Assembly (NCBI GenBank): GCA_964247055.1
Contig: OZ176051.1
Location: 1,736,001-1,800,000, forward strand
Length of the DNA stretch: 64,000 bases
Direction: 5' to 3'
Source: Paragordius varius
Taxonomy: Eukaryota > Nematomorpha
Position numbers and translations under genes: made by a program. Below the pieces are notes generated by a model, which was given only the letters and a program-made list of their open reading frames with translations, searched no databases and was not told where the DNA came from. Numbering within the stretch: the stretch's first letter is position 1; the number at the start of each line of letters is the position of its first letter. Below are positions 48,541 through 60,299 of the stretch, piece after piece.

Positions 48541-48939
48541 CCCCCCTTCCCCCAAAAATATCGTTTGCAGTTATCTTCACCTGGCGCATAGATTCCTAAA
48601 GAAATATTATATTTAAAAATGATATTCACATGACTTGGCATCCTGAGTCTAGAAGTTTTACGTTCTTGGTATTTTTATATATGATGGTTAGTACTCACCG
48701 GCCTACCCTAACCACCGTCAATTCCTTAATCTTAATGTTCATTTTTAAAGTTTTAAATAATTAATAACTTATTAAGGTGTATTAATCAGATAATCATGTT
48801 TAAAAAATTTCTTTTTCTCGATTTTAATTTTAATTATATCTATATCTCCGATTCAATTGCTAGCAACGATAAATTGCTTAACCTTTTTTCAGCCATCGTG
48901 CTTCTAATATAATTTTTAATTATTTTTAAATTTGAGAAT

Positions 48940-48990
48940 GAACGTTCCGCCATTTAAATTTTGAGCCGCTAAAAAAATTGCCAACCCCTG
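48940..48990. mobile_element. hAT-like right end
   Basis: It ends GAGCCGCTAAAAAAATTGCC then AACCCCTG at 48,990 (reverse complement CAGGGGTTGGCAA), a hAT-type terminus of a different family from the end at 48,484. Its partner is not visible. Confidence 0.4.
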
Positions 48991-49269
48991 TTTTAGTGTG
49001 TAGTAATAGTTTATCGAAAATTTTTTGTTTTAGAACTAAAGATAAATTTGAAAACATGCATCAAAGGTTAAAAACATTTATAAAATAATGCACATTATGT
49101 ATACCAGCTAACAAATGTTGGCCAATTCACTTTACAGTAAAGTATGTGAAATACCAATCATATGTATTTAATGAATTTTATTCACGATGTATGCATTGAC
49201 AAACATTTTTTACAAAATTATTGTTATTTCCTATGCTTGGCTGTGATATGAATTGGCCAATATTAATGT

Positions 49270-49690
49270 GAGTTGGCCTGCATTAAATTGCATATTTATA
49301 AAAAATATATTTTTGTTCAAATACTACTTTTTTGTTTCAAATATTTTTTTTCAATTTAACAAAATAATTAACTTTTAAATGTTTTCAATGAAAAATTGTC
49401 AATAATAACCCAGAAATCTTATATATTTTTTGATTACATTTAAAATCTTATAAGTATCCAAAATAATTTTAAGAAATTTATAAGGATCAATGATTATTTA
49501 TATTAAAATTTATTGTGAATAATAAAAATTAGGTTAAAAACGATAGAATAGATGAATGATATACGAGATTGTTAAAAGTTAAAGGTAAAACAAAAAAGCT
49601 AAAGGACCAACTTGTTCAAGGATCAACTTGAAGTGTTAAAGGACACTCTTGAGGTGTTTAAGGACACGCTTGAAGTGCAAATAGTATATT
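49270..49690 (+). repeat. Linker + 21-bp minisatellite unit, single copy
   Basis: About 300 bp of AT-rich leader (CAAAATAATTAACTTTTAAA, ATAACCCAGAAATCTTATAT) resembles the centre of the fold-back at 38,940-39,300 and 58,400-58,690. It is followed at 49,597-49,680 by about four 21-bp units ending GACACGCTTGAAGTGCAAAT and then AGTATATTT. Confidence 0.7.
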
Positions 49691-49799
49691 TGATGAGGAG
49701 ATAAGGTTTGGCACGCATCGTTTATGTATAAATACTAATGTCGATAGGTTTCAGCAAATATAGCGCTTGCATGCACTTCTAAACGTAGGATATGAAACA

Positions 49800-51349
49800 C
49801 CGTTTACAATTTTTAATTGCTGAAACGAAGTAAGACCTGGTAAATTTAATAATAATTCGCGAAGGAAAAAACATTTGTGTGATTGGAATCCATCACCGTA
49901 TATAATCTACCTATTACTCAACTTTTAAATATATCAGAATAGCATTTAACTGGTTTCCCTTGCTTGCGCCGTTTAAATTCTTTTTGTAGTGCCCCATATA
50001 TAATATGAAAGGATTTCAGAATATAACAATGTTTTTGCAAATGTGTCCTTTTGACACAACTTGAAAAAGCATTTAGAGTAATATTAGGTGGATTTAAAGC
50101 TGAGTTTTTAGCATTAGCAGTTGCAAATAAACCCGCTACTCATTTTTTAAATGTAATTAATCAACAGGGCTAAGTTCATTTACAGAAACGGAAAAACGCC
50201 ATATGGCTTCACTACTACTTATATATCTTCCTTACGGAATTGAGTTATTTCATCTTGCATGTTATCGCTTCTTTTTTTGGAATGTATACAAAAAACAGCC
50301 ATATCACTGCCTTTATTTTTGTATTTGCGTTGTATTTTATGATTTTACAGAATTACAATATTACACATTTATATAAGCCTTAAAGGTTTTTAACAATAGA
50401 GAGTAAGGAACTACCAACTGTTTATCTATTTCGACATCCCCGTTCCTCGAATGTATAATGCTGTCTTGCCTCCATCTTCTGTACCTTTTTCATGTATATT
50501 GAGTATCCATTGTTTTCTGTAATCGTATTCTAATAAAGGGCTTGGATATCGCTTTAGCATCTTTTATCATGCATGAAGATTGGATATTCGCTACATGACA
50601 ATTGAATCATATATTTTTTTAACAGCCTCATTTAAATCATCAAAAGTAGATCTGGTATTTCAGTGGATATAATGGAATTTATTGATTTGACATAATTTTT
50701 GAATATAACCAAATTAATAAATGCGCGTGTGGTGATACCATTTTATTGCCATTCCACTGTGCACATATAACATGCGCCAAACACTTTTAACTTAACAAAA
50801 TAATTCAATTTAAGCTTCTAACTCTCGGGCTGTATATAATGTCTATTTTTGGTGATTATCCAAGAAGTAGCATATATGGTATCCCACAAAGAATTACATG
50901 TTATTGTAATAAAGAAATCTGGACGTCCATACTGTACCACGTGCCTAGGTTTGATGATGGTAAAATTGGATATCTCCCAATATTATTGGATCACGTAAAT
51001 GCATATATTCTTCGGAACGAAGTTTGGCTTATTTAAAGTAAGATACAACATACGTACTGTTTCTATCTCATACATGTCCACAATTTATTGGTTAAATAAT
51101 AGCCTTCACTTAAAAATATGATTGTCTTGATTTACCCTTATCATTTTCTATGAATAACTCATTGCCCTGTATTTTTTAGTTGTTTTTCCGGAGATTGGAT
51201 TTATCCGTTAAAATTATATCCATCAATGCCGCCCCTCCCACAAAAAAGTATTGGATATTTATCGGATCGTACATCTATGAGTCTCTGTTGGATGGGACCA
51301 CAAGTAACGTGAGATACGGTAAAAAGGATTAATTTATTGTATATGTTGT

Positions 51350-51391
<42 letters not shown>

Positions 51392-52500
51392 ATGAGGTAG
51401 GAATGTATTCAAATTTATCAAGGTGAAAGGCTGCCATTCTACAGTTTATTCAATAATATAATAATAATACTAAAACGTGGTTGTGAGATTAATTTAATAA
51501 TATAATAATACTACAAACGTTAGTTACAAGGTTAATATAATAATATAGTACACATGTTGTTTGCGCGGTTAATCTAATAATATAATATAAGGTTCATTCA
51601 AAATAGCATGTCAGTTACCACTATAACAGTCTCTACATTCCTTGATTTATTCAGGTGCAAAACATTTTAAAAATTGAACTTCATCCATAACATTTGCCAG
51701 TTTTTCCAATGTAAGAGATTTTAACTAATCTCCTGTACTTCATAAGCCAATTTTTCGGAAAGAACAACAATTTTGTGCATATCAAATGGCATTTTATCGA
51801 CTGTTTTAAAAAGTGCACTATATTTTGTTGATGAAATGGGTTCTACAACTGCAATATAATGGAGACCTATTAAGATTGGTAAAATTATTGACGGACACCA
51901 AGCTCTATTTGTAAATTGTGATGAACTGGAAGTAAAGATCCAGCTTTATGATAGATTTAGCATTTAACTCGATATCATCTGACAGAATTGTATCCTCTAA
52001 TTTTTTGTAAAAAATGTTTAGAATCGGATGTAACATCACACAAATCTAACTATGCATCTAAATTTTTATAGATGGCAAATACACTTTGCCCAAAGCACAA
52101 CATAATCTTTTAGATTTAAATCTTAAAGCATTGCAATACGAACCTACTATACTCATTGTAATATTAACATACTTGCTCAAACTATAATCAATATCATAAC
52201 GAAAGGCTAAACCATGGTAATAAAGGCATTAAATCGTATGTACAGAACAAAGAGTTGTTTGATGCGGGTGTCTCTGATCCTTTAGGTTGTTTGATTGTAT
52301 ATTTTCAACAGAAATTTTATTTAGTATTACTTCAACCGGAAAAATGGGTATTATTAAAACCAAAAAGGGTTTCATCTAATTGATCACATGATGAACTTTA
52401 CATTGGTAATGTTTGAATCAAACTCGTTCCCAGCTGATTGATCGATTTTTTCTTTTATTTTTTGAGTTATAAGTCGTTTCGCGAGTGTAACACTTTTTTG
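49800..52500 (-). mobile_element. Helitron (rolling-circle transposon), decayed
   Basis: Reading the minus strand from high to low coordinates: CCALGKVYLP near 52,110 and YHKAGSLLP near 51,945 (Helitron N-terminal region), KYPILFCGRGG near 51,270, LRSEEYMHLRD near 51,010, YGRPDFFITITCN near 50,930 (helicase-like N domain; the family has G-x-P-D-x-F-x-T-x-T-C-N), a NRWVVPYNP-equivalent region near 50,400, SSSEAIWRF near 50,200, and TLNAF ... FKRRKQGKPVKCYSDIF near 50,080-49,940. Many stops and frame changes interrupt it and the 3' helicase part is absent. A (TA)n expansion lies inside it (51,349-51,385). No terminal hairpin or CTRR end is assigned. Confidence 0.7.
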
Positions 52501-52555
52501 TGGTAAGAAAGGTCTTAATTTTAGAGAATTATTTTATGAAATTGTAAAAATCAAA

Positions 52556-52780
52556 TTATACTTTTTTTGAAAAAATACCAGTTTTAATTAAGAGAAATTC
52601 CATGGAGGGTTGAGCAACATCCTTGGATTCCGTTGTTTGATTGAAATTTTTCATGAAAATAATGATTTTTATTGTAAAAAATACCAATCGATAGGCGTAA
52701 TTGTGTTGAAGATGCCGGTTCAGATCAATGAGTATTTGCCTTTTAAAGGATTCTTGTAAATAATCATTGTGATTTTGCAC
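52556..52780 (-). mobile_element. Fragment resembling a Helitron N-terminal segment
   Basis: The frame reads FKRQILIDLNRHLQHNYAYR LVF, which resembles the L-x-x-M-L-x-x-x-N-x-Y-x-x-x-F segment near the N-terminus of Helitron proteins. It lies upstream of the main Helitron, so it may belong to another copy. Part of its DNA (ATTGTGATTTTGCACTGTTT) also occurs at about 56,277. Confidence 0.35.
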
Positions 52781-52882
52781 TGTTTTGATTTTTCAATATT
52801 CATTGTTTTGAATTTTCTAGCTAAACATTTTCGAAATAATTAAACATTATGGAAAGATATCTTTTAAATCGGACCTATAAAC

Positions 52883-55557
52883 CAGGGCTTGGAACCGGAA
52901 CCGCATGTACCGGAATCCGGTTCCTTGGATTTTAACACGAACCGGTTCAATTGTGATGGAACAACGCGGTTCCCACTTCCCCGGGAACTACCCCGGTATC
53001 GATTCCAAAATTTCAGGAATCACCCCGGTTCTTCTATAAATTTTTAGGAACCAACCCGGTTTCGGTTCCACCCCCTTAACTAGTGGTTTTCATATAAATT
53101 TTATCATAAAAATTTTATTTTATTATATAAATTTGATTCTACCACTACATATTCCATACTTAAAACTTCAAACCTAAAACTAAATGCCTAATATTATATT
53201 GATACTCTCTGAATTTTGGGCGATTAGGCTGTTCTAAAAAAACTAATAGTCATAATATATAATACAACGAACGGGTTTTGTTACTCGACACAACTCCTCA
53301 CTCGATTAAGAATTTTCAATTTTACAGAGGAAACTAAAGAATGATAGACAATAGAAAAACTATTTTAAAAACATGTTTTGATATTACCACCGATGATAGC
53401 ACATGCTGAACTTGCCAAACAAAAATTAAAAGAACTTATAACTCCAATCAAGTAAAACATTTGCGTACCCATGGTAAAATCTTTCCAAAATTCTCTGATT
53501 TTAAGTATTTAAATAATATCTAATTTTAGATCTAATTCTAGTTTAACAAAAATTAGAATAGAATTATTAACAAACCAAATGATAACTTTTCCTACTCAAT
53601 AGAGATGTTGAAAGACGCTTTAATACACCTTGTTACGACAAATTGTAGACATTTATCCATTTTAGAGGATTCTGGAATAAAGATGATTATTGGACCAATA
53701 ATGAAAACGCTTATAAACAAAATCACTTTAAGAACATTAATATTTATTGGAGAGACACTTGGAAGAAGAAATTAAAAAAATTTGAGAGAAATGCTTTAAG
53801 CTTGACATAGTAATAAGACCTCACCGCTCCATTTTGGGTATATTTTTTATAATTTTTTCAAGGTGTTAATATCCAAGTAATTTATAAAGATTCAATACTT
53901 ATTCCTTTATCCATGGAGGAAGTAATTGATCTTACCAGTAATGGTTCAAGAGAAAAATTAAATACGGTACTCCAAGATTTTGATATTTCCCTGGACCAGG
54001 TGTACACGGTTACTAGTGAAATCGCCAGAATTTTTAGCAAGATGGTAGTGCTTTTAAACCAATATATGGAGCAAACAAATTTGGATGCTGAAAACAATTA
54101 TATAAAATATAAAAATGATGATGTTAGTATGGATATACCTGTTTTTGAAGACCCAAATTAAGTACTTATACTAAACTAATTCGAGAATAGCTGTTTTATT
54201 CTTCTTTAAATATAAATGTGTGGTAAATAAATAATATGTTATGTATAAAGTATAAGCTAGATATTTCACGTTAAGTGTCGGCTTATACTTTGCAATTAGG
54301 GTAAACAATTTTATGAATCCCATCAGGATATCATAGATCAGATGCGCGAGATTGCAAATAATTTGCCAAGCCATCTTAACTGTATAAAAGTGGGCTTGTC
54401 CAAAGCAATATTGGATGTGCCCACTAGATAGGATTCCATCTTTTTAATATTATAAATTATATATTTTAATAAAATTAGGTCCAGCATGCCAAATTTTTAT
54501 GCTTTACCTCCATTGAGAATTGGAGCGCAATTTATAAATTAATCTCAATACTGACTCCTGCAAACATGCAACCGATTCTTTGCTGCCGGAGCAATTGGTT
54601 TTGTCCCATTTTTATGGTATCTGGAAACGCCTTATTTTTGAGATCAAAAGAAGAGAGGTTATTTTTTCATATATAATAAGGTTCCATTATTACTTTTCAA
54701 AAATGAAATGGCTTTTGAGGAAAAAAACATCGCTCACCAACATTTATTTATGTTACACAAAATAATAAATAAAGGACACACTATCATTGTGGAGAATGAG
54801 GATACAACGGATCGAAAATTATCTTTGTCAGAAAATTTCTACAAATAATAATTGCGATTTATTAAAAATACAATTTACACATTTGATAATCAGCCGTTTA
54901 TTACCCCATCAATATAATTGAATATTGGAAAAGTGTGGAAACAACTCCCCTTGATTTATATACGTTGGCCAATATTGTAATGGCATTACCTGCTACTCAA
55001 GTTTATTTATAATACATATGTTCTTATATATGGGCTCCGTGGAAAGGAGTTTTTCCATCCTTAATTTTATATCAGACCTGAGAAGCAGTTTAACCAGGGA
55101 ATTGCTTGGTGCAATAATTTTTTTGAAGTTAAATAAAGATTTTTTAGATGCCATACTTAATTTAACACTCATTATATACCTTTGTACTTATAATTTTTCT
55201 ATTATATTTTTAAAATTTGTTTCATTTATTATGCTACACTATATTTCTTTCACTATAAATATATAATAAATTGTTTGATTTATAATTGTTAATATTTTGG
55301 TTGTATTATTATTATAATAAATATTTTGTAAGAAAATCATTTAATCAAAAGTCAGGAACCGAAAATGGAACCGGTTCTAAATGTAAAGAACCGGTTCCGA
55401 AACCGCTAAATTTTTAAAATGCGGTTCCGGTTCCATTTGTTCAGAAACCACCCCGGTTCCGGTTCCAAAATTTTAGTAACCTCCCGGTTCTTTTTTTAAA
55501 TTCTTAAGAACCAACACGGTTCCGGTTTTACATTTTTTGAACCGGTTCCAAGCCCTG
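52883..55557 (+). mobile_element. hAT DNA transposon, near full length, with perfect TSD
   Basis: Termini CAGGGCTTGGAACCGG and CCGGTTCCAAGCCCTG are inverted. They are flanked on both sides by the identical octamer CTATAAAC (52,875-52,882 and 55,558-55,565), the 8-bp duplication expected of hAT elements. Both subterminal regions (52,883-53,075 and 55,355-55,557) carry clusters of GGAACCGG/CCGGTTCC motifs, likely transposase-binding sites. At 2,675 bp it is the size of an autonomous element. Confidence 0.92.
53340..55260 (+). pseudogene. hAT transposase, decayed
   Basis: In order: a BED-like zinc finger (about 53,395-53,500; C-x2-C then NQVKHLRTHG); KLNTVLQDFDISLDQVYTVT (53,950-54,020), matching the segment around the second catalytic Asp, though that Asp is not preserved; IIDQMREIANNLPSHL and KAILDVPTR then DSIF (54,330-54,440), where the expected TRW reads TR-stop; EQLVLSHFYGIWKRLIFEIK (54,590-54,650); and the C-terminal dimerisation domain ALPATQV ... 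GSVERSFSILNFISDLRSSL then GAIIFLKLNKDF (54,975-55,150). At least five frame changes or stops make it inactive, but the long ORF 53,913-54,161 and the intact hATC core suggest modest age. Confidence 0.85.
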
Positions 55558-55639
55558 CTATAAACTCAAAAACAAAAATGACTTGTTTTAATTCTTCATA
55601 TATATATTTATATATACCTTGGTGGCGATTTCATGGTAA

Positions 55640-56290
55640 GAAATTTATAAAAATGATAATTCTAAATACAAATTTATGCAATCAAATTTTCAAGATATAT
55701 AGTATAAATTTTGTTGAAAATAATAAAATAATCTTCTACCACAAAAGCTAATTTCGTTGTCAAAATAAAAAAATACTAGTTTTTAGTAATATTACCATAA
55801 TAGGAGGTTGGGCGACAGCCTCTGAGAATTTTCCCTAAAAACAAGTAACTTATTATAATTTTCCCTATTATATGCTGATTATACAAATAATGTTCAAACA
55901 ATTTTGTAAATACAGAGTATAATTTTTGTTGAAAAACATTTTTTATTAACAAAATTTTCTTTCATAGGGGGTTAAGCGCCAGTCTCGAATTGTTAATCAG
56001 AATTTTCCCTAAAAATAAATATTTTATAATTTTCCATCCTATACGCTAATTATTATTTTTCGTTGTCAAAAACAAAAAAATGCAGTTTTGATAATAGAAT
56101 TACCCTGCATAGAAAGTTGGGCAACAGCCTCAGATTTTGTTTGATTTAATTTTCCCTAAAATAAATTATAAAAAACTTTCATCTACGCTAATTATGCTTT
56201 TCGTTGTCAAACGCAAAAAAATACTTGATAGTAAAAATTTTATGCATAGGAGGTTGGGCGATAGCCTCGGGATTCATTGTGATTTCGCAT
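55640..56290. repeat. Tandem array of ~140-165-bp monomers
   Basis: The phrase GGAGGTTGGGCGACAGCCTC and its variants recur at about 55,801, 55,965, 56,110 and 56,248 (spacings 164, 144, 138). Shared blocks are GAATTTTCCCTAAAA, TTTATAATTTTCC, ACGCTAATTAT and TTTCGTTGTCAAA. A lone related motif (TGGAGGGTTGAGCAACATCC) lies at about 52,600 on the far side of the hAT, so the hAT seems to have landed in or beside this array. Confidence 0.8.
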
Positions 56291-56399
56291 TGTTTTATTT
56301 TTTAGTATTCAAACGCTTAATGACAACAACACAAGTGCACCCCTTCGTAGAATTAAATTGTTAGAGTTCCGTGAGCTATATAAGTATTGGTAAAAAACA

Positions 56400-59130
56400 T
56401 TTTAGCTCTTCTAATTTTTTAATTGCAAAAATCTTGCATTATCATGTTAAATCCTTTTTAGGTCAAAAACAACATTTTGTCAAGCAAACACAACATTTTT
56501 TAACCAAAAGCAACATTTTTTCAAGCCAAGGCAATATTTCTGCGAGCAAACCCAACATTTTTTTCATCCATGCATTTTTCAACCGAATACATTTTATAAG
56601 CAAAAGCAACATTTATTTTATGGAGTTTATATGTATCCATTTAATAATGATTAGTTATATTTTAGCGTTGTATGGTTTTTATGTTTTAATAAAACGATAA
56701 TTATCAATGTATGATGGTAAAACAATTTTCAAACTTTTTAATTTTTTCCCATAACTTAGTTTAATTATTTATTTATATTAATTATTATTTCTTTTATTTC
56801 AACTTTAGTATCAACTATAATTAATATATACCATTTGCACTTCAAGAGTGTCCTTGAAAATTTCAAGTTCGTACTTGAAAACTTCAAGTTTGTCCTTAAA
56901 AACTTCACATTGCTCCTTATATATTTTGAAATTCGAATACAGCCGTTTGGACTTTTTCGAGCACCACCACTCAAATTAATATTTCGACTAATTTCAGTTT
57001 CTAAAACCGAATCGGAAAAAATCTTGATCCCCCAATCAGAATTTTGAGATATACAGGTTTTTAAATTTTTCAAAAACAAGAGAAAATTAACAGAAAATCA
57101 AATATAACTTCATATTAAAAAGTTATTTTATTATAAAATTAGTATTATTTAATAAAGCGTTTTAAACTCTATTTTTGGATATAAATATGTCATTTAAAGA
57201 TCTGGGACAATAAAATAGTACTGGTATAAACGTTGAAATTTAGGGTTTAAAGCGAATTTTGAACACGTATAAATTTTTATTAAAAATATACTAAAAGAAG
57301 CATTTTGGGGTTTAGACCTTCGGCTTTAAGATAGGCTAGTTGTTATTTTGGGTTATTTTTAGTACTTATTAGGGTTTTTCTCTTCGGTTGATTCTTACAA
57401 AAAATCGTATTAATTATACCTAGTGAATATTAATTATTTTCAAAATCATTGGATGCAGTATAATATGAATTTCAGATGGATGTTGGGTGGCCACTTTTAT
57501 TACCCGGATGATGGATATCCTACCATACTTTTAGAACTACAATATAGACCATTTGTACTTATCTAATCTTCATATCCGATTTAATGGAAATTCGTCTAAC
57601 TTTCTGTGAATTGGTTAATTTGACATGTCAATTTTCTTGGATTTAGCTAAAGTTAACTACTCTATATTATCTGCAGGTCTCTCTTACCGGGTTCGATCAC
57701 CAATTGTATACATTGGCATAATTATAGGAGCTCTTGGGGGATGTTATTTTGCAGAGCTTGTGCAAGCCGCCCGTATATTTTTTAATACTACGGCTTATAC
57801 CTTTTAATTTATTTTAATTCTATTTTGTTAAAGTTTCGTATCCTCTTTTATTTGATATATATCAATTAATATATTCAATAAATTGAATATTTATTTATTG
57901 TATGTTTATTTCTATATCGAGTAACAAGCCCACTCGATAAAACATATTTTTCATGCTAAAAAGATAACAAACCTTCAGCAGCGATTTTGGGTAATTTATA
58001 TTTTTATATAAAGATTGACGGCATTTTTATAAAGTATTATTATATGGATCATCAATAACATTTTCTGTAGAGTCTTCGTTTATAAAAAAAACTTCTGTAG
58101 TGTCGTATACTGGGGCTGGTATAGAATTTTTGCAATTCGTTCTAAAATTATAATAAATAACCTGGCTCTGGAATACCACTTGTATCGACTTGCTCGTTTA
58201 AATATTTAAATATATGTTCACGAGGAATAATTTTTTTAAAATTAAATACAAAATTTAAATTTCAAAAAAATCTTATAGGCGGCCTCAATTTTTTTGTTTT
58301 GGCCTTTCCATGCCATTAGGTAACAGAAAACGCAAATGGGGTGGTGCAAAACCTTGTTGAGCAGTGTTATCTATTTTTATATATTAACCTAATATCATTT
58401 TCATTAGTATTTTTCCAAATTAACATTTTCTATTAAAAAACAACTTTGTTTCGAAATAATTTTCTTTAATTTAACAATATTTTGAACTTATAAATGTTTA
58501 AAATTAATTGCAATCGATAACCCAAAAAACTTAGATGTTTTTTAATTAAAACATTATTTATAATAAAATAGTTAAAATACTTTTATAGAAAATTATAAGG
58601 ATATACGGTTCTTGAATGAAAAAAGTAGGTATTCTTTAAAAAGTTTAGGGTAAATAAAGATAATAGGTTAAAAATGATAGGATAGATAATGTGTTATTTT
58701 ATGTTGAAGGACCAAGTTGAACTGTTTAAGGACCAACTTTAAGTGTTGAAGGAACTTGAAATGTTCAAGAACACTCTTGAAGCGTATATATTGATTATAT
58801 GTTAAACTAAAGTTGAAATAAAAGTAAAAATTAATTAATATAAAGAAATAATTCAATTATGTTATATATATTAAAAATTTTGGAATAATGATAAAACAAT
58901 AAAAATCCTAATTTAACATTAATTTAACTAATCATTAAAAATTTAAATGAATACTTAATAAAACTGTCATAAAATAATAAAATTTTGTCTTTAATTTTAA
59001 AAAATGTTGTCCTTGGTTGAAAAAATGTTGCCTTTGGATAAAAAATTTTCTTGTTTGGATTAAAAAATGTTGCGTTTGATTGGAAAATGTTGCGTTTGTT
59101 TGAAAAGTTGTTTTTGACTAAAAAATGGTA
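56400..59130. repeat. Nested fold-back structure with two minisatellites
   Basis: Outer arrays: 56,460-56,600 (units around AACATTTTTT..AGCAAA) and its inverted partner at 58,990-59,120 (units around TTTGATTGGAAAATGTTGCG). Inner arrays: 56,838-56,920 (21-bp family, inverted) and its partner at 58,703-58,795 (direct). The middle (56,950-58,380) is the dispersed repeat copy B. The symmetry centre is near 57,790. The whole 2.7 kb could snap back on itself. The arms are more diverged than those at 38-40 kb. Confidence 0.7.
56950..58380 (+). repeat. Dispersed repeat, copy B (~1.4 kb)
   Basis: It matches 44,283-45,430. Unlike copy A it holds a 60-codon frame (57,625-57,807) reading LSYRVRSPIVYIGIIIGALG and GCYFAELVQAARIFF, a plausible membrane segment. 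That stretch aligns with broken sequence in copy A, so it may be what remains of the element's own gene or of a captured host exon. I do not recognise it. Confidence 0.7.
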
Positions 59131-59339
59131 TATATTTATTTTTTCATTTAATAAGTTGTATTTAATTAGTAAATAAAAAAATATAAAAAAATACCGTACA
59201 TAACTGGCGCTATTCATTTGTTTAATTTTGCAGTATCAGCGCAGATTTGATATTTATTGAGTTGTTGATAAGTGATATTAGTTTTAAATACATTGAACGT
59301 TTACAAAAAAACTAACTTAAAGACAAAATTGTGTTTACA

Positions 59340-59602
59340 ATTTATTTCAACATGATTAAAACAGGCGGTTATTATCCATCGTCAGCCGTAAACTATCCAT
59401 CGTTAGCCGTAACAACTGTTTATTCTCCATGGTCCCATGTAAAATATCTGTGATCAAGGCGAAAATTTTACAAGTCCCCCCTGTCAATAGTCAGCTGTAA
59501 AAGGCAAAAATAATATCCATCGTCAGCCGAAAAAGGCTGAAAATTTTATAAATGCATAATCCTATCCGTCGTCAGTCGAAAAAAAAGAAAAAAGAATACA
59601 AA
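59340..59602 (-). repeat. rDNA downstream spacer repeats (possible Pol I terminator motifs)
   Basis: Directly after the 28S 3' end on the minus strand come T-rich tracts and at least four copies of an ~18-bp motif CGGCTGACGATGGAT, with variants CGACTGACGACGGAT and CGGCTAACGATGGAT (plus-strand positions about 59,386, 59,403, 59,518 and 59,565). Repeated motifs just past 28S are where RNA polymerase I terminators usually lie. That role is inferred from position only. Confidence 0.55.
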
Positions 59603-60190
59603 CCTTCGATCGAGCGCTAACACTCAATAGATCGCAGTAGCTGGCTGCTCTATTAAGTACATGACACCAATCGTTACCTAAGTTGTTTACAAATGATTTT
59701 ACGCACCTGCTATCATTAACTAATATTGGCTAATCGACCTGCGCATATACTCGATTGCACCGATCGCGTTTAACCTCTAACCAGAATGATACAGACCAGC
59801 TGTTCGTATGCTAGGTTAATCGACTGCAGAGCGCGCCGAGATATCGTTACATAATTGGGTAGCATTCTGAGTTAGAGGCGTTCAGTCATAATCCTTTAGA
59901 TGGTAGCTCCTCACCGGCGGCTTTTCAGCCGGATGCCAGAACGAAATGTTTGAACCTGAGGTTCCTCTCGTACTGAACAGGATTACTATAGCGACAAATA
60001 GGGCAAAACTATCATGACTAGCTCACATTCCCTATTAGTGGGTGAACAATCCAACGCTTGGTGAATTATACTTCACAATGATAGAAAGAGCCGACATTGA
60101 AGGGTCAAAAAGCAAGTCGCTATAAACGCTTGGCTGCCACAAGCCAGTTCCTGTAAACTCTGACACAATCAGTCAAAAAACTTAGCCTCT
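59603..60190 (-). rRNA. 28S rRNA, 3' end (truncated, diverged)
   Basis: The minus strand carries the hallmarks of the last ~600 bp of 28S: AACTGGCTTGTGGCAGCCAA, CCCTTCAATGTCGGCTCTTT, TATCATTGTGAAG, TTCACCAAGCGTTGGATTGT, TCACCCACTAATAGGGAA, TCCTGTTCAGTACGAGAGGA, GAGGAGCTACCATCT, GGATTATGACTGAACGCCTC and TGCGATCTATTGAG near the 3' end. The stretch between TAGGGAATGTGAGCT and TAGTTTTGCCC is about 17 nt shorter than the usual sequence and there are substitutions at normally invariant sites, so it is either a pseudogene or from a fast-evolving lineage. The 5' part of the gene is absent. Confidence 0.92.
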
Positions 60191-60299
60191 CATGAGGCGG
60201 TTGTGATTCATTACAATCAGATACCACAATATTAATTGTAACTTCCCAACCCGTCGATTATGAGAACCGCACGCATAATGTTTTTTCATTAACATGCAC

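Noticed and set aside
48484-48990. One hAT element spanning both ends
   Set aside because: The left end (CAGTGGCGGAAC) and right end (reverse complement CAGGGGTTGGCAA) are of different families and there is no matching target duplication.
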